Below are positions 1-9,731 of a DNA stretch of 64,000 bases, in pieces. The stretch comes from Allobosea sp. (GTDB lineage: Bacteria > Pseudomonadota > Alphaproteobacteria > Rhizobiales > Beijerinckiaceae), in the NCBI RefSeq assembly GCF_017308015.1, contig NZ_JAFKFW010000023.1, positions 20,667-84,666 of the forward strand, given 5' to 3'. Every line of letters starts with the position of its first letter. The stretch's first letter is position 1. The notes under the pieces were generated by a model. The model was not told the DNA's origin, made no database searches, and saw nothing but the letters and a program-made list of their open reading frames with translations. Position numbers and translations under genes: made by a program.

Positions 1-524
1 TTGTAGCGTTTGTGGGTCAGGCAGCTGTCAACGACCAGCGCATAGTCGGAGGATGCCTTCTCCACCGCGGCAGCGCCGCTTTCCGCTGTCGCACCGCCAA
101 CCGACTGCACGGCGCTGGCAGCACTCGCCAGCACATGGGCCTGCCGGAACCCCGGGACAGGAATATAGCTCGCCAGCGTGCCGGCGACCGCGATCGCAGT
201 GCCCGTCTGCTGCTGCTGCGTCGCACGCCTGATCGCCGCCAGTTGCGGAGCCGCCTGCTGACGGCAGGCAGTGAGATCGCGCTGATAGCGATCGGGATTG
301 ACGCGATGCATGTCGACCAGCGGCTCGTAGATGGCGCCGCCCGGATCCCCCGCGGGCAAGGCAGCGACCGTGCCATTGGAAGCCAGCCGCGGCCCCTGCC
401 CTTCCGGCGGCGAGGCCGGCGCTGCCGGCAAGGCAGCGGCCACCGGCTCCGGCCCTTCCGATTGCATCGTCTGATTGCAGCCACCGAGCGTCAGCGCCAG
501 CAGCGCCGTCACGACAAGTCTCAT
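1..524 (-). CDS. Putative lipoprotein, truncated by window edge
   Basis: Reading leftward from the ATG at 524, the frame is open to the window edge (about 174 codons). The first 16 residues, MRLVVTALLALTLGGC, form a lipoprotein signal peptide with an LGGC lipobox, so the product is probably attached to a membrane through Cys16. A Pro/Ala-rich linker follows, then a soluble region with a short hydrophobic stretch (SYIPVPGF) near residue 120. The C-terminus lies outside the window. I do not recognise the family. Two competing frames on the same stretch have arginine-rich, low-complexity translations and were discarded. Confidence 0.7.
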   Translation of the reverse strand, partial: MRLVVTALLALTLGGCNQTMQSEGPEPVAAALPAAPASPPEGQGPRLASNGTVAALPAGDPGGAIYEPLVDMHRVNPDRYQRDLTACRQQAAPQLAAIRRATQQQQTGTAIAVAGTLASYIPVPGFRQAHVLASAASAVQSVGGATAESGAAAVEKASSDYALVVDSCLTHKRY

Positions 525-720
525 CACATGTCCCCCCGCGCGGCCGCGCGACTCCCGTGTCGCGTCCATGCCACCCTCGCCCCGGACCAAGCATGACGCT
601 ACGTTATGGGATATCCCCCATTCGAGGGAGCCGGCGTCCCCGGATATCGCATAGCTTCCCCGGCCTCACACTTCGTGCGAGGCTGCGGGCGGATTTCGTC
701 CGCGTGTTGGGAGGGGTGCC

Positions 721-1278
721 ATGGGCTGGGCCATTCTGGGGCTGATCGTCGTTCTCGTCGTCTACCTGATCATGACCTATAACGGGCTCGTCGCGATGCG
801 GCAGCGCGTCAACCAGGCCTTCGCCGATATCGACGTGCAGTTGAAGCAGCGCCACGATCTGATCCCGAATCTCGTCGAGACGGTGAAGGGGTATGCGACG
901 CACGAGAAATCGACGCTCGACGCGGTGATCACGGCGCGCAACGCGGCGCAGGGCGCGACCGGTGTCCATGACAAGGCCGCAGCCGAGCAGCAGCTCTCCG
1001 GCGCGGTCGGCCGGCTGCTCGCCCTCGGCGAGGCCTATCCGGACCTCAAGGCATCAGCCAATTTCCAGCAGCTCCAGGTCGATCTCGGCAATGTCGAGGA
1101 CAAGCTCGCCGCGGCGCGGCGCTTCTTCAACAATGCGGTCGGCGAGTTCAATGCCGCGATCCAGGCCTTCCCGGCCGTGCTGTTCGCGCCGCAGATGGGC
1201 TTCACCCAGCGCGAATTCTTCGATGTCGGCGAACAGACCCGCGCCCAGATCGAAGTTGCGCCCAGCGTGAAGTTCTGA
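721..1278 (+). CDS. lemA: LemA family protein
   Basis: This 185-residue protein matches the LemA family in length and layout. It has one N-terminal membrane helix (residues about 3-20, ILGLIVVLVVYLIM), the family block YNGLVAMRQRVNQAFADIDV, then RHDLIPNLVETVKGYA and a long helical domain. LemA proteins are membrane-anchored helical bundles of unclear biochemical role. They are often encoded beside membrane proteases, and here an M48 protease starts 33 bp downstream, so the two probably form one transcript. The ATG start is the natural one because the membrane helix begins immediately. Confidence 0.92.
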   Translation: MGWAILGLIVVLVVYLIMTYNGLVAMRQRVNQAFADIDVQLKQRHDLIPNLVETVKGYATHEKSTLDAVITARNAAQGATGVHDKAAAEQQLSGAVGRLLALGEAYPDLKASANFQQLQVDLGNVEDKLAAARRFFNNAVGEFNAAIQAFPAVLFAPQMGFTQREFFDVGEQTRAQIEVAPSVKF

Positions 1279-1311
1279 CGGCGAATCCTTCAGGCAGCGG
1301 GAGCGGCTGCG

Positions 1312-2379
1312 ATGGCCGAGGCCTTCGGGCTCTATACCCATCAGCGCAACAACCGGATCAGGTCCAATTTCCTGATCGCCGGGCTGTTCGTGCTGGTCTA
1401 TCTCACGGCCTGGGGCCTGCTGCTGGTCGCCTTCGGCTATGGCGGCGTGCCGCGCGGGCGTACCGCCTTCGGCGAAGCCGGCCGCGTCTTCCGCTCCTGG
1501 TTCCCCTTCATCACCGCCGCGACGATGCTCTGGGTCTTCATCGGCTTCCACATGAATGTCGCGATGATCAATGTCGTCACGGGGTCGAGAGGACTCGCGC
1601 GCGAAGACAACCCCAAACTCTACCGGATGCTGGAAAATCTCTGCATCTCGCGCGGCTTGCCGATGCCGAAGCTCGCCGTCGTCGAGAGCGATGCGCTCAA
1701 CGCCTTCGCCAGCGGCGTCAACGACAAGCAGTTCACCGTGAGCGTCACGACGGGGCTGCTGGCCCAGCTCAACGATGCCGAGATCGAGGCGGTGCTGGCG
1801 CATGAACTGACCCATATCCGCAACGGCGACGTCCGCCTGATGGTGATCGCCGTCGTGATTGCGGGCGTCATCTCCTTCGTCGGCGAAATCGTCTTCCGCG
1901 GCTTCGGGCGCAGCCGGATCAGAGTTTCCTCGGATGATGCCAAGAAGGGCAACGGGCTCGCCATCATCGTGGGCATCGTGGTGATCGCGATCTCCTGGTT
2001 CCTGGCGGTGCTGATCCGGCTGTCGCTGTCGCGTTCGCGCGAGTACCTCGCCGATGCCGGCGCCGTCGAACTGACCAAGAACCCGGATGCGATGATCTCC
2101 GCCCTGCTCAAGATCTCCGGCCGGGCCGATATCGAGGGCGTGCCGTCGGGTGTGATGGACATGTGCTTCGAGAACGACCCGGACGATTTCGCCGACCTGT
2201 TCTCGACCCATCCGTCCGTCACCAAGCGCGTACAGGCGCTGATCGAGACCGCGGGCGGGCGGATGCCGGCCATGCCGCCGCATCCCCCGAAGATCGGCGA
2301 GCGCCAGGACCTGCCGACGATGGTCGAGGAAACCGCGTCACGGGGGCCATGGGCCAGGCCGCCGCAGAGGCCGGGCTAG
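1312..2379 (+). CDS. M48 family membrane metallopeptidase
   Basis: This is a 355-residue zinc metalloprotease. The HELTH motif at residues 164-168 (HExxH) supplies two zinc ligands and the catalytic Glu, and SREYLADA near residue 245 supplies the third ligand. Hydrophobic segments at about 21-43, 64-90, 176-198 and 214-236 make it an integral membrane enzyme of the HtpX/Ste24 class with the active site facing the cytoplasm. By family, it is likely to act in membrane-protein quality control. It follows lemA closely, a pairing seen in many bacteria. The Pro-rich C-terminal tail (about 25 residues) is not part of the catalytic domain. Confidence 0.88.
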   Translation: MAEAFGLYTHQRNNRIRSNFLIAGLFVLVYLTAWGLLLVAFGYGGVPRGRTAFGEAGRVFRSWFPFITAATMLWVFIGFHMNVAMINVVTGSRGLAREDNPKLYRMLENLCISRGLPMPKLAVVESDALNAFASGVNDKQFTVSVTTGLLAQLNDAEIEAVLAHELTHIRNGDVRLMVIAVVIAGVISFVGEIVFRGFGRSRIRVSSDDAKKGNGLAIIVGIVVIAISWFLAVLIRLSLSRSREYLADAGAVELTKNPDAMISALLKISGRADIEGVPSGVMDMCFENDPDDFADLFSTHPSVTKRVQALIETAGGRMPAMPPHPPKIGERQDLPTMVEETASRGPWARPPQRPG

Positions 2380-2382
2380 GAC

Positions 2383-3288
2383 TCAGGTAACCAGCTTCGC
2401 CGGATCGATCTCGAAGACCAGCGGAAAGAACGTGCTCCAACGGCTCCAGCGTTGCGTGCCGGCTTCCCCAACCGCCCAGATCTTGCCGTCGCGGGCGAGA
2501 CCGAGATCCTCGATTCCGCCCGGAGCGGGGTAGCGCCCCAGCACAGCGCCGGTCGCGGGGTCGAGCCGGGACAGGAAGGCCGGCCGGTTGCCGGAGCTTT
2601 GCGATATCCAGATCTTGCCCGCCTTGTCGAAGGTCGCTCCCTGCGCGAAGAGCGGCAACGGCAGGGCGGCCCGGCTGTCGGCAAGGCCGATGGGAATCTC
2701 GCCGCCGGCCAGAACCCGATCGATCGGCACCGCGTGGAGGCCCGGCGTCCCTTCGCGGCGATAGGGGCCGAACCAGAGCGTATCGCCCGAGGCGGTCAGG
2801 AAGGATGGTCCCATCGCCTTGTCGACGCGAGCCTCCTTGAGCGGCGCACACTCGCCGGTGCGGCAGGATTCCTTGAAATCGAGCGCCAGCAATCGACCCG
2901 AATTGGCGACGAACAAGGTATCGCGCGCGGTGGCGAGACCGCCGGGATGGCCATAAGTCGCCGGCAACACAAAGCTGCCGAGCAGGCGCCCGTCGGCGCG
3001 CGCGAGCCGGAACACGCGCGCCGGCCCATTGTCCTGATCGCGCTCGGTACTGCGATAGCAGGCGACCAGAACCTCGTCACCAAAGACGGTGAGGCCCTGC
3101 GGAACATAGCCTTCGTTGAGGCCGGGCGACCAGTAGCGCCGCCCGATCGCGGGAGCATTCGGGACGACGGTGAGTTCGCGCGCATCGTAGGCCGGAGCAT
3201 CGCCCGGCAAGGCAGGGCGTGCCCGTGCAGCCGAGGCCAGGCACAGGCCAGCCCCGGCGACCAACACGCGGCGGCGGTCCAGAATCAC
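2383..3288 (-). CDS. Secreted propeller-like hypothetical protein
   Basis: This 301-residue protein begins MILDRRRVLVAGAGLCLASAARA, a Tat-like or Sec signal peptide. The mature part has repeated short beta blocks (for example GYVPQGLTVFGDEVLVACY, GHPGGLATARDTLFVANSG and FDKAGKIWISQSSGNRPAFL), the rhythm of a beta-propeller like those of SMP-30/NHL proteins. A periplasmic location is inferred. It converges with the M48 protease gene, leaving only 3 bp between the stops, and its start lies 5 bp from the stop of the upstream isomerase gene, so it is probably co-transcribed with it. No catalytic residues can be assigned. Confidence 0.75.
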   Translation of the reverse strand: MILDRRRVLVAGAGLCLASAARARPALPGDAPAYDARELTVVPNAPAIGRRYWSPGLNEGYVPQGLTVFGDEVLVACYRSTERDQDNGPARVFRLARADGRLLGSFVLPATYGHPGGLATARDTLFVANSGRLLALDFKESCRTGECAPLKEARVDKAMGPSFLTASGDTLWFGPYRREGTPGLHAVPIDRVLAGGEIPIGLADSRAALPLPLFAQGATFDKAGKIWISQSSGNRPAFLSRLDPATGAVLGRYPAPGGIEDLGLARDGKIWAVGEAGTQRWSRWSTFFPLVFEIDPAKLVT

Positions 3289-3292
3289 AGCT

Positions 3293-3901
3293 TCAACGCC
3301 CTTCGATCGCCCATTCCAGCGCTTCCTCGAGACGGTCGTCCCCCCAGAAGAGCTCGCCGTCGCCTGTCACGAAGAAGGGGGCGCCGAAGATGCCGATCGA
3401 TTTGGCATATTCGATCTCGGCGCGCAGGCGGCCCTTGATCTCCTCGCTCCGTGAGAGCGGCAGCGCGACATTGGGGTCGCTGCCTGCCTCCTTCAGCGCG
3501 GCGCTCAGCACGGCCTCTTCCGCCATGTTGCGGCCTTCGCAGAAATGCGCCCGGAACAGCGCCTTGGAGAAGGCCGGCGTCCAGCCACCATCACGCCCCG
3601 CCAGAGCCAGCCGCGCCGCCGTCAGCGAATTCTGGGGAAAATTATCTGGCTTGACGATGGCTACGCCCTGCCGCCGTCCGCGCCGCGCCGTGTCGCGCCA
3701 CATATAGCGTCCCTTGCTGGGATAGAGCGCGAAGGGCGAGGTGTTCCAGCCTTGCGCTGCGAAGATCGGCCCGAGCAGGAAAGGGCGCCAGCGCAAGGCG
3801 ACGCCGGCCTGCTCGGCCAGTTTCTCGATTCTGAGGGCACTCAGGCAGGAATAGGGTGACGCGAACTCATACCAGAAATCCAAACCGGGGCGATTCGGCA
3901 T
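3293..3901 (-). CDS. 2-hydroxychromene-2-carboxylate isomerase family (DsbA fold)
   Basis: This 202-residue protein has the layout of the kappa-class GST/HCCA isomerase group. It starts with [18 protein letters not shown], where the conserved Ser of the FxSPYS motif binds glutathione, continues with [10 protein letters not shown], and ends with [22 protein letters not shown], the cis-Pro thioredoxin-fold segment. Family members isomerise 2-hydroxychromene-2-carboxylate or carry out other glutathione-dependent reactions. The true substrate here is unknown. It is the first gene of a two-gene minus-strand unit with the downstream secreted protein. Confidence 0.88.
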   Translation of the reverse strand: MPNRPGLDFWYEFASPYSCLSALRIEKLAEQAGVALRWRPFLLGPIFAAQGWNTSPFALYPSKGRYMWRDTARRGRRQGVAIVKPDNFPQNSLTAARLALAGRDGGWTPAFSKALFRAHFCEGRNMAEEAVLSAALKEAGSDPNVALPLSRSEEIKGRLRAEIEYAKSIGIFGAPFFVTGDGELFWGDDRLEEALEWAIEGR

Positions 3902-4146
3902 TCAGCCTCCGAACAGGTCGTCATGTCGTGTCGCGCCCGATCGAGCCTGCGCTCTTCGTAACGCGACCGCAAGCGCCGCGAAGGGCGCCTGTGGAATGGA
4001 GGGACGACGCGCACTCCTGCGTCGATCCATCAACGGACGACGCGGGATCGATCAGAAGGTTCCGATTGCTTCGCCCCGAGTGCTGGGATAGTGCGCCATT
4101 GCGTCCGAAACGCGGCCCATGGGGCCGTCAGAAGGAAAATGAACAG

Positions 4147-5379
4147 ATGGCTGACAGCAGCGTGAAGAAGGTCGTTCTCGCCTATTCCGGCGGTCTCGAC
4201 ACCTCGATCATCCTCAAATGGCTGCAGACCACCTATCGATGCGAGGTCGTGACCTTCACCGCCGATCTTGGCCAGGGCGAGGAGCTTGGCCCTGCGCGCG
4301 ACAAGGCGCTGCTGCTGGGCATCAAGCCGGAGAACATCTATATCGAGGACCTGCGCGAGGAATTCGTGCGCGACTACGTCTTCCCGATGTTCCGCGCGAA
4401 TGCCGCCTATGAAGGCGTCTATCTGCTGGGCACCTCGATCGCGCGGCCGCTGATCGCGAAGAAGCTGATCGAGATCGCCGAGAAGACCGGCGCCGATGCC
4501 GTCTCCCACGGCGCGACCGGCAAGGGCAACGACCAGGTTCGCTTCGAGCTCACGGCCTATGCGCTCAAGCCCGACGTCGTCGTGATCGCGCCCTGGCGCG
4601 AATGGGACCTGCGCTCGCGCGAGCAACTCATCGCCTTCGCCGAGCAGCACCAGATCCCGATCGCCAAGAACAAGCGCGGCGAAGCGCCGTTCTCGGTCGA
4701 CGCCAACCTGCTGCACGCCTCCTCGGAAGGCCGCGTGCTGGAAGACCCGGCGGTCGAGGTGCCGGACTACGTCTACTCGCGCACGATCTCGCCGGAAGAT
4801 GCGCCGGACAAGCCGACCATCGTCACGATCTCCTTCGAGAAGGGCGACGCGGTCGCGATCGATGGCGAAAAGCTCTCGCCCGCGACGCTGCTCGCCAAGC
4901 TCAACGATCTCGGCCGCGACAACGGCATCGGCCGGCTCGACCTGGTCGAGAACCGCTTCGTCGGCATGAAGTCGCGCGGCATGTACGAGACGCCCGGCGG
5001 CACGATCCTGCACGCGGCGCACCGTGCCATCGAGTCGATCACGCTCGACCGCGGCGCGGCGCATCTCAAGGACCAGATCATGCCGCAATATGCCGAGCTG
5101 ATCTATAACGGCTTCTGGTTCTCGCCGGAGCGCGAGATGCTGCAGGCGCTGATCGACAAGAGCCAGGAATTCGTCACCGGCGACGTCCGCCTCAAGCTCT
5201 ACAAGGGCGGCGTTCATGTGATCGGCCGGTCGAGCGACTATTCGCTCTACGATCAGGACCTCGTCACCTTCGAGGAGGGCGCCGTGGCCTATGACCACCG
5301 CGACGCGGCCGGCTTCATCAAGCTCAACGCGCTGCGCCTGCGCACGCTCGGCCAGCGCAAGAAGAAGCTGGGGCTCTGA
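4147..5379 (+). CDS. argG: Argininosuccinate synthase
   Basis: Cytoplasmic enzyme of arginine biosynthesis that joins citrulline and aspartate using ATP. The product is 410 residues, the normal size. Near the start, [19 protein letters not shown] contains the SGGxDTS pyrophosphatase loop that binds [28 protein letters not shown] and [16 protein letters not shown] are further family signatures. The open frame extends upstream to 3856, but the homologous N-terminus starts at the ATG at 4147, preceded by a weak GAAGGAAAA ribosome site, so the extra 97 codons are leader. A terminator follows at 5473. Confidence 0.97.
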   Translation: MADSSVKKVVLAYSGGLDTSIILKWLQTTYRCEVVTFTADLGQGEELGPARDKALLLGIKPENIYIEDLREEFVRDYVFPMFRANAAYEGVYLLGTSIARPLIAKKLIEIAEKTGADAVSHGATGKGNDQVRFELTAYALKPDVVVIAPWREWDLRSREQLIAFAEQHQIPIAKNKRGEAPFSVDANLLHASSEGRVLEDPAVEVPDYVYSRTISPEDAPDKPTIVTISFEKGDAVAIDGEKLSPATLLAKLNDLGRDNGIGRLDLVENRFVGMKSRGMYETPGGTILHAAHRAIESITLDRGAAHLKDQIMPQYAELIYNGFWFSPEREMLQALIDKSQEFVTGDVRLKLYKGGVHVIGRSSDYSLYDQDLVTFEEGAVAYDHRDAAGFIKLNALRLRTLGQRKKKLGL

Positions 5380-5472
5380 GAGCCGGCTATCAGAGCGCGT
5401 CATCCCGTGCGCGCCGCGGCATGTAATGCCGTTGCGCAAACACGGGACCTCGTGACGACAAAAGCTCCAATC

Positions 5473-5508
5473 ACCCGGCGAGGTCAGACCACGCCGGGTT
5501 TTCCTTTT
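5473..5508 (+). terminator. Rho-independent terminator after argG
   Basis: A perfect 8-bp stem, ACCCGGCG at 5473-5480 with CGCCGGGT at 5492-5499, encloses an 11-base loop. It runs into TTTTCCTTTT. It lies 94 bp after the argG stop. Confidence 0.8.
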
Positions 5509-5662
5509 CGATCGGCCCGATCTTTCAGGCGCGATGCCGAGGGCTGAATCCGACCGGCATTCCCCAGTTTGCAAGTGGCAGGGCGCACGGGAGGACAGCC
5601 GGCGTGAACCCACGCCGCATTCGTGCGTTCAGCACTCACCGATCAACCCGAGTGCTTTCCGC

Positions 5663-6013
5663 ATGCTCCGCTTCCTCGCCCCTGCCCTAATCTCCGCAGC
5701 CCTCTGCGCGCCTGTCATCGCGCAGGAAGTTCCACCGAAGAGCGAAAAGCCGGCGACGCCGGAGATCGCGACCTGCAAGACTTCCGCGCTGCAGACGCTC
5801 CACGCCAGGGAGCCGGAGATCAAGGACATCTATATCGACGAGGACGCCGCTACGGTCGCAGTATCGGAATCGAAGATCGAGGATATCCCGGTCACGCGCA
5901 TCATCATGGGCGAGGCCTATCTGCGGACCGACCGCTCCGACAAGCCGCGCCGCTTCCTCTGCCTGCTGGGCGAGAAGAACAAGGTGCTACTGACCTTCTT
6001 CACCGCGCGCTGA
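5663..6013 (+). CDS. Small secreted hypothetical protein
   Basis: The product is 116 residues. The ATG at 5663 is preferred because it begins a clean signal peptide, MLRFLAPALISAALCAPVIA, with a likely cut after the AQ region; the frame upstream of it is not protein-like. The mature domain (ATCKTSALQTLHAREPEI, VTRIIMGEAYLRT, FLCLLGEKNKVLLTFFTAR) contains two cysteines that could form a disulphide in the periplasm. It resembles small conserved alphaproteobacterial exported proteins, but I cannot name the family or a function. Confidence 0.7.
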   Translation: MLRFLAPALISAALCAPVIAQEVPPKSEKPATPEIATCKTSALQTLHAREPEIKDIYIDEDAATVAVSESKIEDIPVTRIIMGEAYLRTDRSDKPRRFLCLLGEKNKVLLTFFTAR

Positions 6014-6070
6014 GGCGGAATGGGCAAGGGCCGCCCTGCGGTCCCTGCCGGGTACAACAAGAAAATATCG

Positions 6071-6316
6071 TCAGCTTCCGTCCACCACCCGGGTGGCGGG
6101 GCGGTCATGACCGTCCGCCAGCTCCTCGTGCCAGCGGCCGCTCTGGTCCTGGTAGACGATCCCGTCTGTACTTCCCGCCACCGTCTGGCGGGCAGCGGCA
6201 CGGGTCGCCGCCTTGAGCGCGGCGTCATGCGTCGGAAAGGTCTCGGACCAGGCGCCGCCGACCTTGTAGGCCCAGCCGCCGTCGTGCTCGACCACCTCGT
6301 ATTTGACCATGACCAT
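6071..6316 (-). CDS. DUF2188 domain protein
   Basis: This 81-residue protein has the DUF2188 pattern: a short beta hairpin (VVEHDGGWAYKVGGAWSETF), a helix with repeated Ala (THDAALKAATRAAARQ) and a closing hairpin (TDGIVYQDQSGRWHEE). Members are small proteins of unknown function that are common in Proteobacteria. It stands alone downstream of the fab operon on the same strand, 54 bp after the fabI stop. No signal peptide is visible. Confidence 0.75.
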   Translation of the reverse strand: MVMVKYEVVEHDGGWAYKVGGAWSETFPTHDAALKAATRAAARQTVAGSTDGIVYQDQSGRWHEELADGHDRPATRVVDGS

Positions 6317-6370
6317 CGCGCATCCTCCTTTCGATCAAAGGAAAACCACGTCCCGGCCACGGAGTTCCGG

Positions 6371-7300
6371 CTAGTCGCCGTTGCCGCTATCGGCCGCGCG
6401 CAGCGAATCCAGCGCAGGCATCGAGGTGATATGGTAGCCGGCATCGACATGATGGACGTCGCCGGTGACACCTCCGGAGAGATCCGAGAGATAATAGAGC
6501 GCCGAACCGCCGATCTCTTCAAGCGAAACCGACTTGCGCAGTGGCGAATTGGCGCGCTGCCAGGACAGCATGGCCCGCGCATCTGAAATGCCGGCGCCGG
6601 CCAAGGTTCTCACGGGCCCGGGCGAGAGCGCATTCACGCGAATGCCGCGCGGGCCGTAATCGCCGGCGAGATAGCGCACGCTCGCCTCGAGCGCCGCCTT
6701 GGCGACGCCCATGACGTTGTAGTTCGGCATGATCCTGGTCGAACCGCCATAGGTCAGCGTGATCATGCTGCCGCCCTTCGGCATGCGTTCGGCCGCGCGC
6801 TTGGCGATCTCCGTGAAGGAGAAACAGGAGATCACCATGGTCCGCGAGAAATTCTCGCGGCTGGTATCGGCATAGAGACCCTTCAGCTCGTTCTTGTCGG
6901 AGAAGCCGATGGCGTGGACGATGAAGTCCAGCGTGTTGCGCTCGGGATCGCCACCCCAGGCTTCGTCGAGCGCCGCGAAGGCGGCATCGACCGAGGCGAT
7001 GTCCTCGACATCGCAGGGCAGGACCAGCTTCGAACCGATGCTTTCCGCCAGCGGCCGGACGCGCTTGCCGAGCGCATCACCCTGATAGGTGAAGGCGATC
7101 TCGGCGCCATGGGCATGAAGCGTGCGGGCAATGCCCCAGGCAATCGAATTCTGATTGGCGACGCCCAGGATGAGGCCGCGCTTGTTGTGCATCAGCGGGA
7201 GCATGGCAAACTCGGAAGGGGCTTCAGGATCTGGCTCGAAGGCGGGGAACGGAGGATCGGTCGGCTGGTCGGTCGAACTCTGAACGGCATGCCGGTTCAT
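6371..7300 (-). CDS. fabI: Enoyl-[acyl-carrier-protein] reductase (NADH)
   Basis: FabI makes the last reduction in each round of fatty-acid elongation. Visible signatures are the FabI-type cofactor loop GVANQNSIAWGIA, LPCDVEDIASVDAAF, the SDR catalytic Tyr-x6-Lys in NYNVMGVAKAALE, and RVNALSPGPVRTLA. From the ATG at 7300 the product is 309 residues, with a Pro-rich extension of about 35 residues before the core. An ATG at 7204 would give 277 residues, nearer the family norm. I kept 7300 because it lies 18 bp after the upstream stop, but this start is uncertain. It is the last gene of fabA-fabB-DUF3303-fabI. Confidence 0.93.
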   Translation of the reverse strand: MNRHAVQSSTDQPTDPPFPAFEPDPEAPSEFAMLPLMHNKRGLILGVANQNSIAWGIARTLHAHGAEIAFTYQGDALGKRVRPLAESIGSKLVLPCDVEDIASVDAAFAALDEAWGGDPERNTLDFIVHAIGFSDKNELKGLYADTSRENFSRTMVISCFSFTEIAKRAAERMPKGGSMITLTYGGSTRIMPNYNVMGVAKAALEASVRYLAGDYGPRGIRVNALSPGPVRTLAGAGISDARAMLSWQRANSPLRKSVSLEEIGGSALYYLSDLSGGVTGDVHHVDAGYHITSMPALDSLRAADSGNGD

Positions 7301-7317
7301 TGGCGGCACAGGAACGT

Positions 7318-7590
7318 CTAGTCGGTCTTGGTGATCGCGGCAGCGGCGGCTTTCGAGGTCGAGACCGGCACGATCTCGAAACGCACAATGTCGTTCCACT
7401 GCATGACCCATGCCTGCAGCAGAGCTACATCGTCGCATTCCATGATCTGGAAGCAGCGGCCGAGATCGGCCGAGACCCAGCTCTCGACATAGCGCACGCC
7501 GGCGGGCGCCATCCGCCCGCTATGCTGGAAGCGGGCGTAGACATCCTTCACGCGGGCCTGATCGAAATGCTCGATCACCATGAAGAGCAT
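7318..7590 (-). CDS. DUF3303 domain protein
   Basis: This 90-residue protein matches DUF3303. It begins MLFMVIEHFDQARVKDVYAR, then RFQHSGRMAPAGVRYVESWV, CFQIMECDDVALLQAWV and WNDIVRFEIVPVSTS. The fold is probably a dimeric ferredoxin-like alpha/beta barrel, and the function is unknown. It sits between fabB (8 bp away) and fabI (18 bp) on the same strand, so it is transcribed with the fatty-acid genes. Whether it acts in that pathway cannot be told from the sequence. Confidence 0.82.
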   Translation of the reverse strand: MLFMVIEHFDQARVKDVYARFQHSGRMAPAGVRYVESWVSADLGRCFQIMECDDVALLQAWVMQWNDIVRFEIVPVSTSKAAAAAITKTD

Positions 7591-7597
7591 GACGCTC

Positions 7598-8824
7598 TCA
7601 GACCTCCAGGCGCTTCATCACGATGGTGGCGTTGGTACCGCCGAAACCGAAGGAGTTCGAGAGCACGCAGCCGAGGCCGGCATTGTCGATGCGCTTGCGC
7701 ACGATCGGCATGTCGGCGAAGGCCGGATCGAGCTCGTCGATATGGGCGCTCTCGCAGATGAAGTCGTTGTTGAGCATCAGGAGCGAATAGATCGCCTCCT
7801 GCACGCCGGTCGCACCGAGCGAATGGCCGGTCAGCGACTTCGTCGCCGAGATCGGCGGCGCCTTGTCGCCAGCGCCGAAGACCTCGCGGATCGCCTCGAT
7901 CTCCTTACCGTCGCCGACAGGGGTCGAAGTGCCGTGCGGGTTGATGTAGTCGACCTTGGCCTTCACGCCTTCCAGCGCCATGCGCATGCAGCGCACCGCG
8001 CCCTCGCCCGACGGAGCGACCATGTCGTAGCCGTCCGAGGTCGCGCCATAGCCGACGATTTCGCCATAGATCTTGGCTCCGCGGGCCCTGGCGTGCTCGA
8101 GTTCCTCGAGCACGACGACACCCGCGCCGCCGGCGATGACGAAGCCATCGCGGGCCACATCATAGGCGCGCGAGGCGCGGGCCGGCGTTCCGTTGAAGTC
8201 CGAGGACATCGCGCCCATGGCGTCGAAGAGGACGGAGAGCGTCCAGTCCAGTTCCTCGCAGCCGCCGGCGAAGATCACATCCTGCTTGCCCCACTGGATC
8301 AATTCATAGGCATTGCCGATGCAGTGATTCGAGGTCGCGCAGGCCGAGGAGATCGAATAGTTGACGCCCTTGATCTTGAACCAGGTCGCCAGCGTCGCCG
8401 AAGCGGTCGAGGACATGCCCTTGGGCACGGCGAAGGGGCCGACCTTCTTCGACGAGCCGCTTTCGCGAGCCTTGTCATAGGCGTCGATCAGGGCGCGGGT
8501 CGACGGGCCGCCCGAACCCATGATGATGCCCGTGCGCTCGTTGCTGACCTCGACCGGCTCCAGGCCCGCGTCGACGATCGCCTGCTCCATCGCGACCTGA
8601 TTCCAGGCCGAACCGCCGCCATGGAAGCGCATGGCGCGCCTGTCGAGCACCGTCGCCGGGTCGAGCGTCGGAACGCCGGCCACCTGACTGCGGAAGCCGT
8701 GCTCGGCGAAATCAGGCACGAAGGAGATGCCCGATTTGGCGGACTGCAGCGAGGCCAGAACCTCCTGCGTGTTGTTGCCGATGGACGAGACGATGCCCAT
8801 CCCGGTGACCACGACGCGTCTCAT
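7598..8824 (-). CDS. fabB: Beta-ketoacyl-ACP synthase I
   Basis: FabB condenses malonyl-ACP with acyl-ACP and is needed for unsaturated fatty acids. It has 408 residues from the ATG at 8824, which begins [18 protein letters not shown], the usual KAS start. The nucleophilic Cys162 lies in [14 protein letters not shown]. The two catalytic histidines lie in [11 protein letters not shown] and [11 protein letters not shown], and [12 protein letters not shown] closes the protein. It follows fabA by 110 bp on the same strand, the standard fabA-fabB arrangement. Confidence 0.95.
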   Translation of the reverse strand: MRRVVVTGMGIVSSIGNNTQEVLASLQSAKSGISFVPDFAEHGFRSQVAGVPTLDPATVLDRRAMRFHGGGSAWNQVAMEQAIVDAGLEPVEVSNERTGIIMGSGGPSTRALIDAYDKARESGSSKKVGPFAVPKGMSSTASATLATWFKIKGVNYSISSACATSNHCIGNAYELIQWGKQDVIFAGGCEELDWTLSVLFDAMGAMSSDFNGTPARASRAYDVARDGFVIAGGAGVVVLEELEHARARGAKIYGEIVGYGATSDGYDMVAPSGEGAVRCMRMALEGVKAKVDYINPHGTSTPVGDGKEIEAIREVFGAGDKAPPISATKSLTGHSLGATGVQEAIYSLLMLNNDFICESAHIDELDPAFADMPIVRKRIDNAGLGCVLSNSFGFGGTNATIVMKRLEV

Positions 8825-8934
8825 GCTCGCTACTCCAGCTCTCAGCACGCGGCGGGCCGGCCGGCCGCGTCTGGATTCATACCGCGCAAATGGACCGGAC
8901 AGCAGCCAGGCGCAAGGTCGCGGCGCGTTTTTCC

Positions 8935-9447
8935 TCAGCCCGCTTCCGGCTTGAACAGGCCGACACGCATGTCGCTGACCGTGTAGATGCGCTTGCCGTC
9001 GGCCTCCAGCCAGCCATCGGCGATGCCGAGAACGAGCTTCGATTTGAAGACGCGCTTGAAATCGACGCCGTAGACGACCTTCTTGACCGATGGCAGCACC
9101 TGATCGGCGAACTTGACCTCGCCGACGCCCAGCGCCCGGCCGCGGCCCGGCAGGCCGAGCCAGCCAAGAAAGAAACCGGTGAGCTGCCAGAGGGCATCGA
9201 GGCCGAGACAGCCCGGCATCACCGGATCGCCCTTAAAATGGCAATCGAAGAACCAGAGATCGGGCTTGATATCGAACTCGGCACGGACAAGGCCCTTGCC
9301 GTGCTCGCCGCCCTCTTCGGCGATCTCGACGATCCGGTCGAACATCAGCATCGGCGGCAGCGGCAACTGCGCATTGCCCGGCCCGAACAGTTCCCCACGA
9401 CCGCAGGCGAGGATCTCCTCGTAGCTGAAAGACGACTGACGCTGCAT
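8935..9447 (-). CDS. fabA: 3-hydroxydecanoyl-ACP dehydratase/isomerase
   Basis: FabA introduces the double bond of unsaturated fatty acids. It has 170 residues from the ATG at 9447 ([20 protein letters not shown]). The active-site His70 and Asp84 are both present in [21 protein letters not shown], read in two parts as DCHFKGDP and GLDALWQ, the same positions as in E. coli FabA. A longer upstream frame exists but is not homologous. The gene starts an operon with fabB, a DUF3303 gene and fabI, and is divergent from irr. Confidence 0.96.
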   Translation of the reverse strand: MQRQSSFSYEEILACGRGELFGPGNAQLPLPPMLMFDRIVEIAEEGGEHGKGLVRAEFDIKPDLWFFDCHFKGDPVMPGCLGLDALWQLTGFFLGWLGLPGRGRALGVGEVKFADQVLPSVKKVVYGVDFKRVFKSKLVLGIADGWLEADGKRIYTVSDMRVGLFKPEAG

Positions 9448-9632
9448 TCCCGTGAGGCTCCCTGGCACCGGCCGGATTCGGCGGGTGTCTCGTCCGCCGT
9501 GCCTAACACGGCGGAAGCCGGAAACGAAAGGGCACCGCGCCGATCGCCCCACAGTACAACGTCAAAGACAGCGGGCAGAACGCGCCAGATCGATCCAGGC
9601 CGGCTCGTCCCTCCGAGAAACCGGCTCGACGC

Positions 9633-9672
9633 TTGCGACCAGGAACCCGACGCCTTACATTTCAGTTGAAAT
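9633..9672 (+). promoter_or_regulatory. Candidate irr promoter with overlapping palindrome
   Basis: Between divergent fabA and irr, TTGCGA (9633-9638) and TACATT (9657-9662) are 18 bp apart and could be -35 and -10 boxes for irr. A perfect inverted repeat, ATTTCA-GT-TGAAAT (9659-9672), overlaps the -10 box and is a possible operator. It does not match the Irr iron control element as I know it, so the binding protein is unknown. Confidence 0.35.
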
Positions 9673-9731
9673 CATTCGAGAGACGGAGCCTCCAGGACAT
9701 CCGTTTGATAAAAAAGGCACGCGAGCACGGC

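Noticed and set aside
4030-5613. 527-codon open frame antisense to argG
   Set aside because: It mirrors argG in a GC-rich genome; the translation is Arg/Ala/Asp-rich without domain signatures, whereas argG is a perfect family match.
7580-8986. 468-codon open frame antisense to fabB
   Set aside because: Shadow of a conserved gene; low-complexity translation and no family features.
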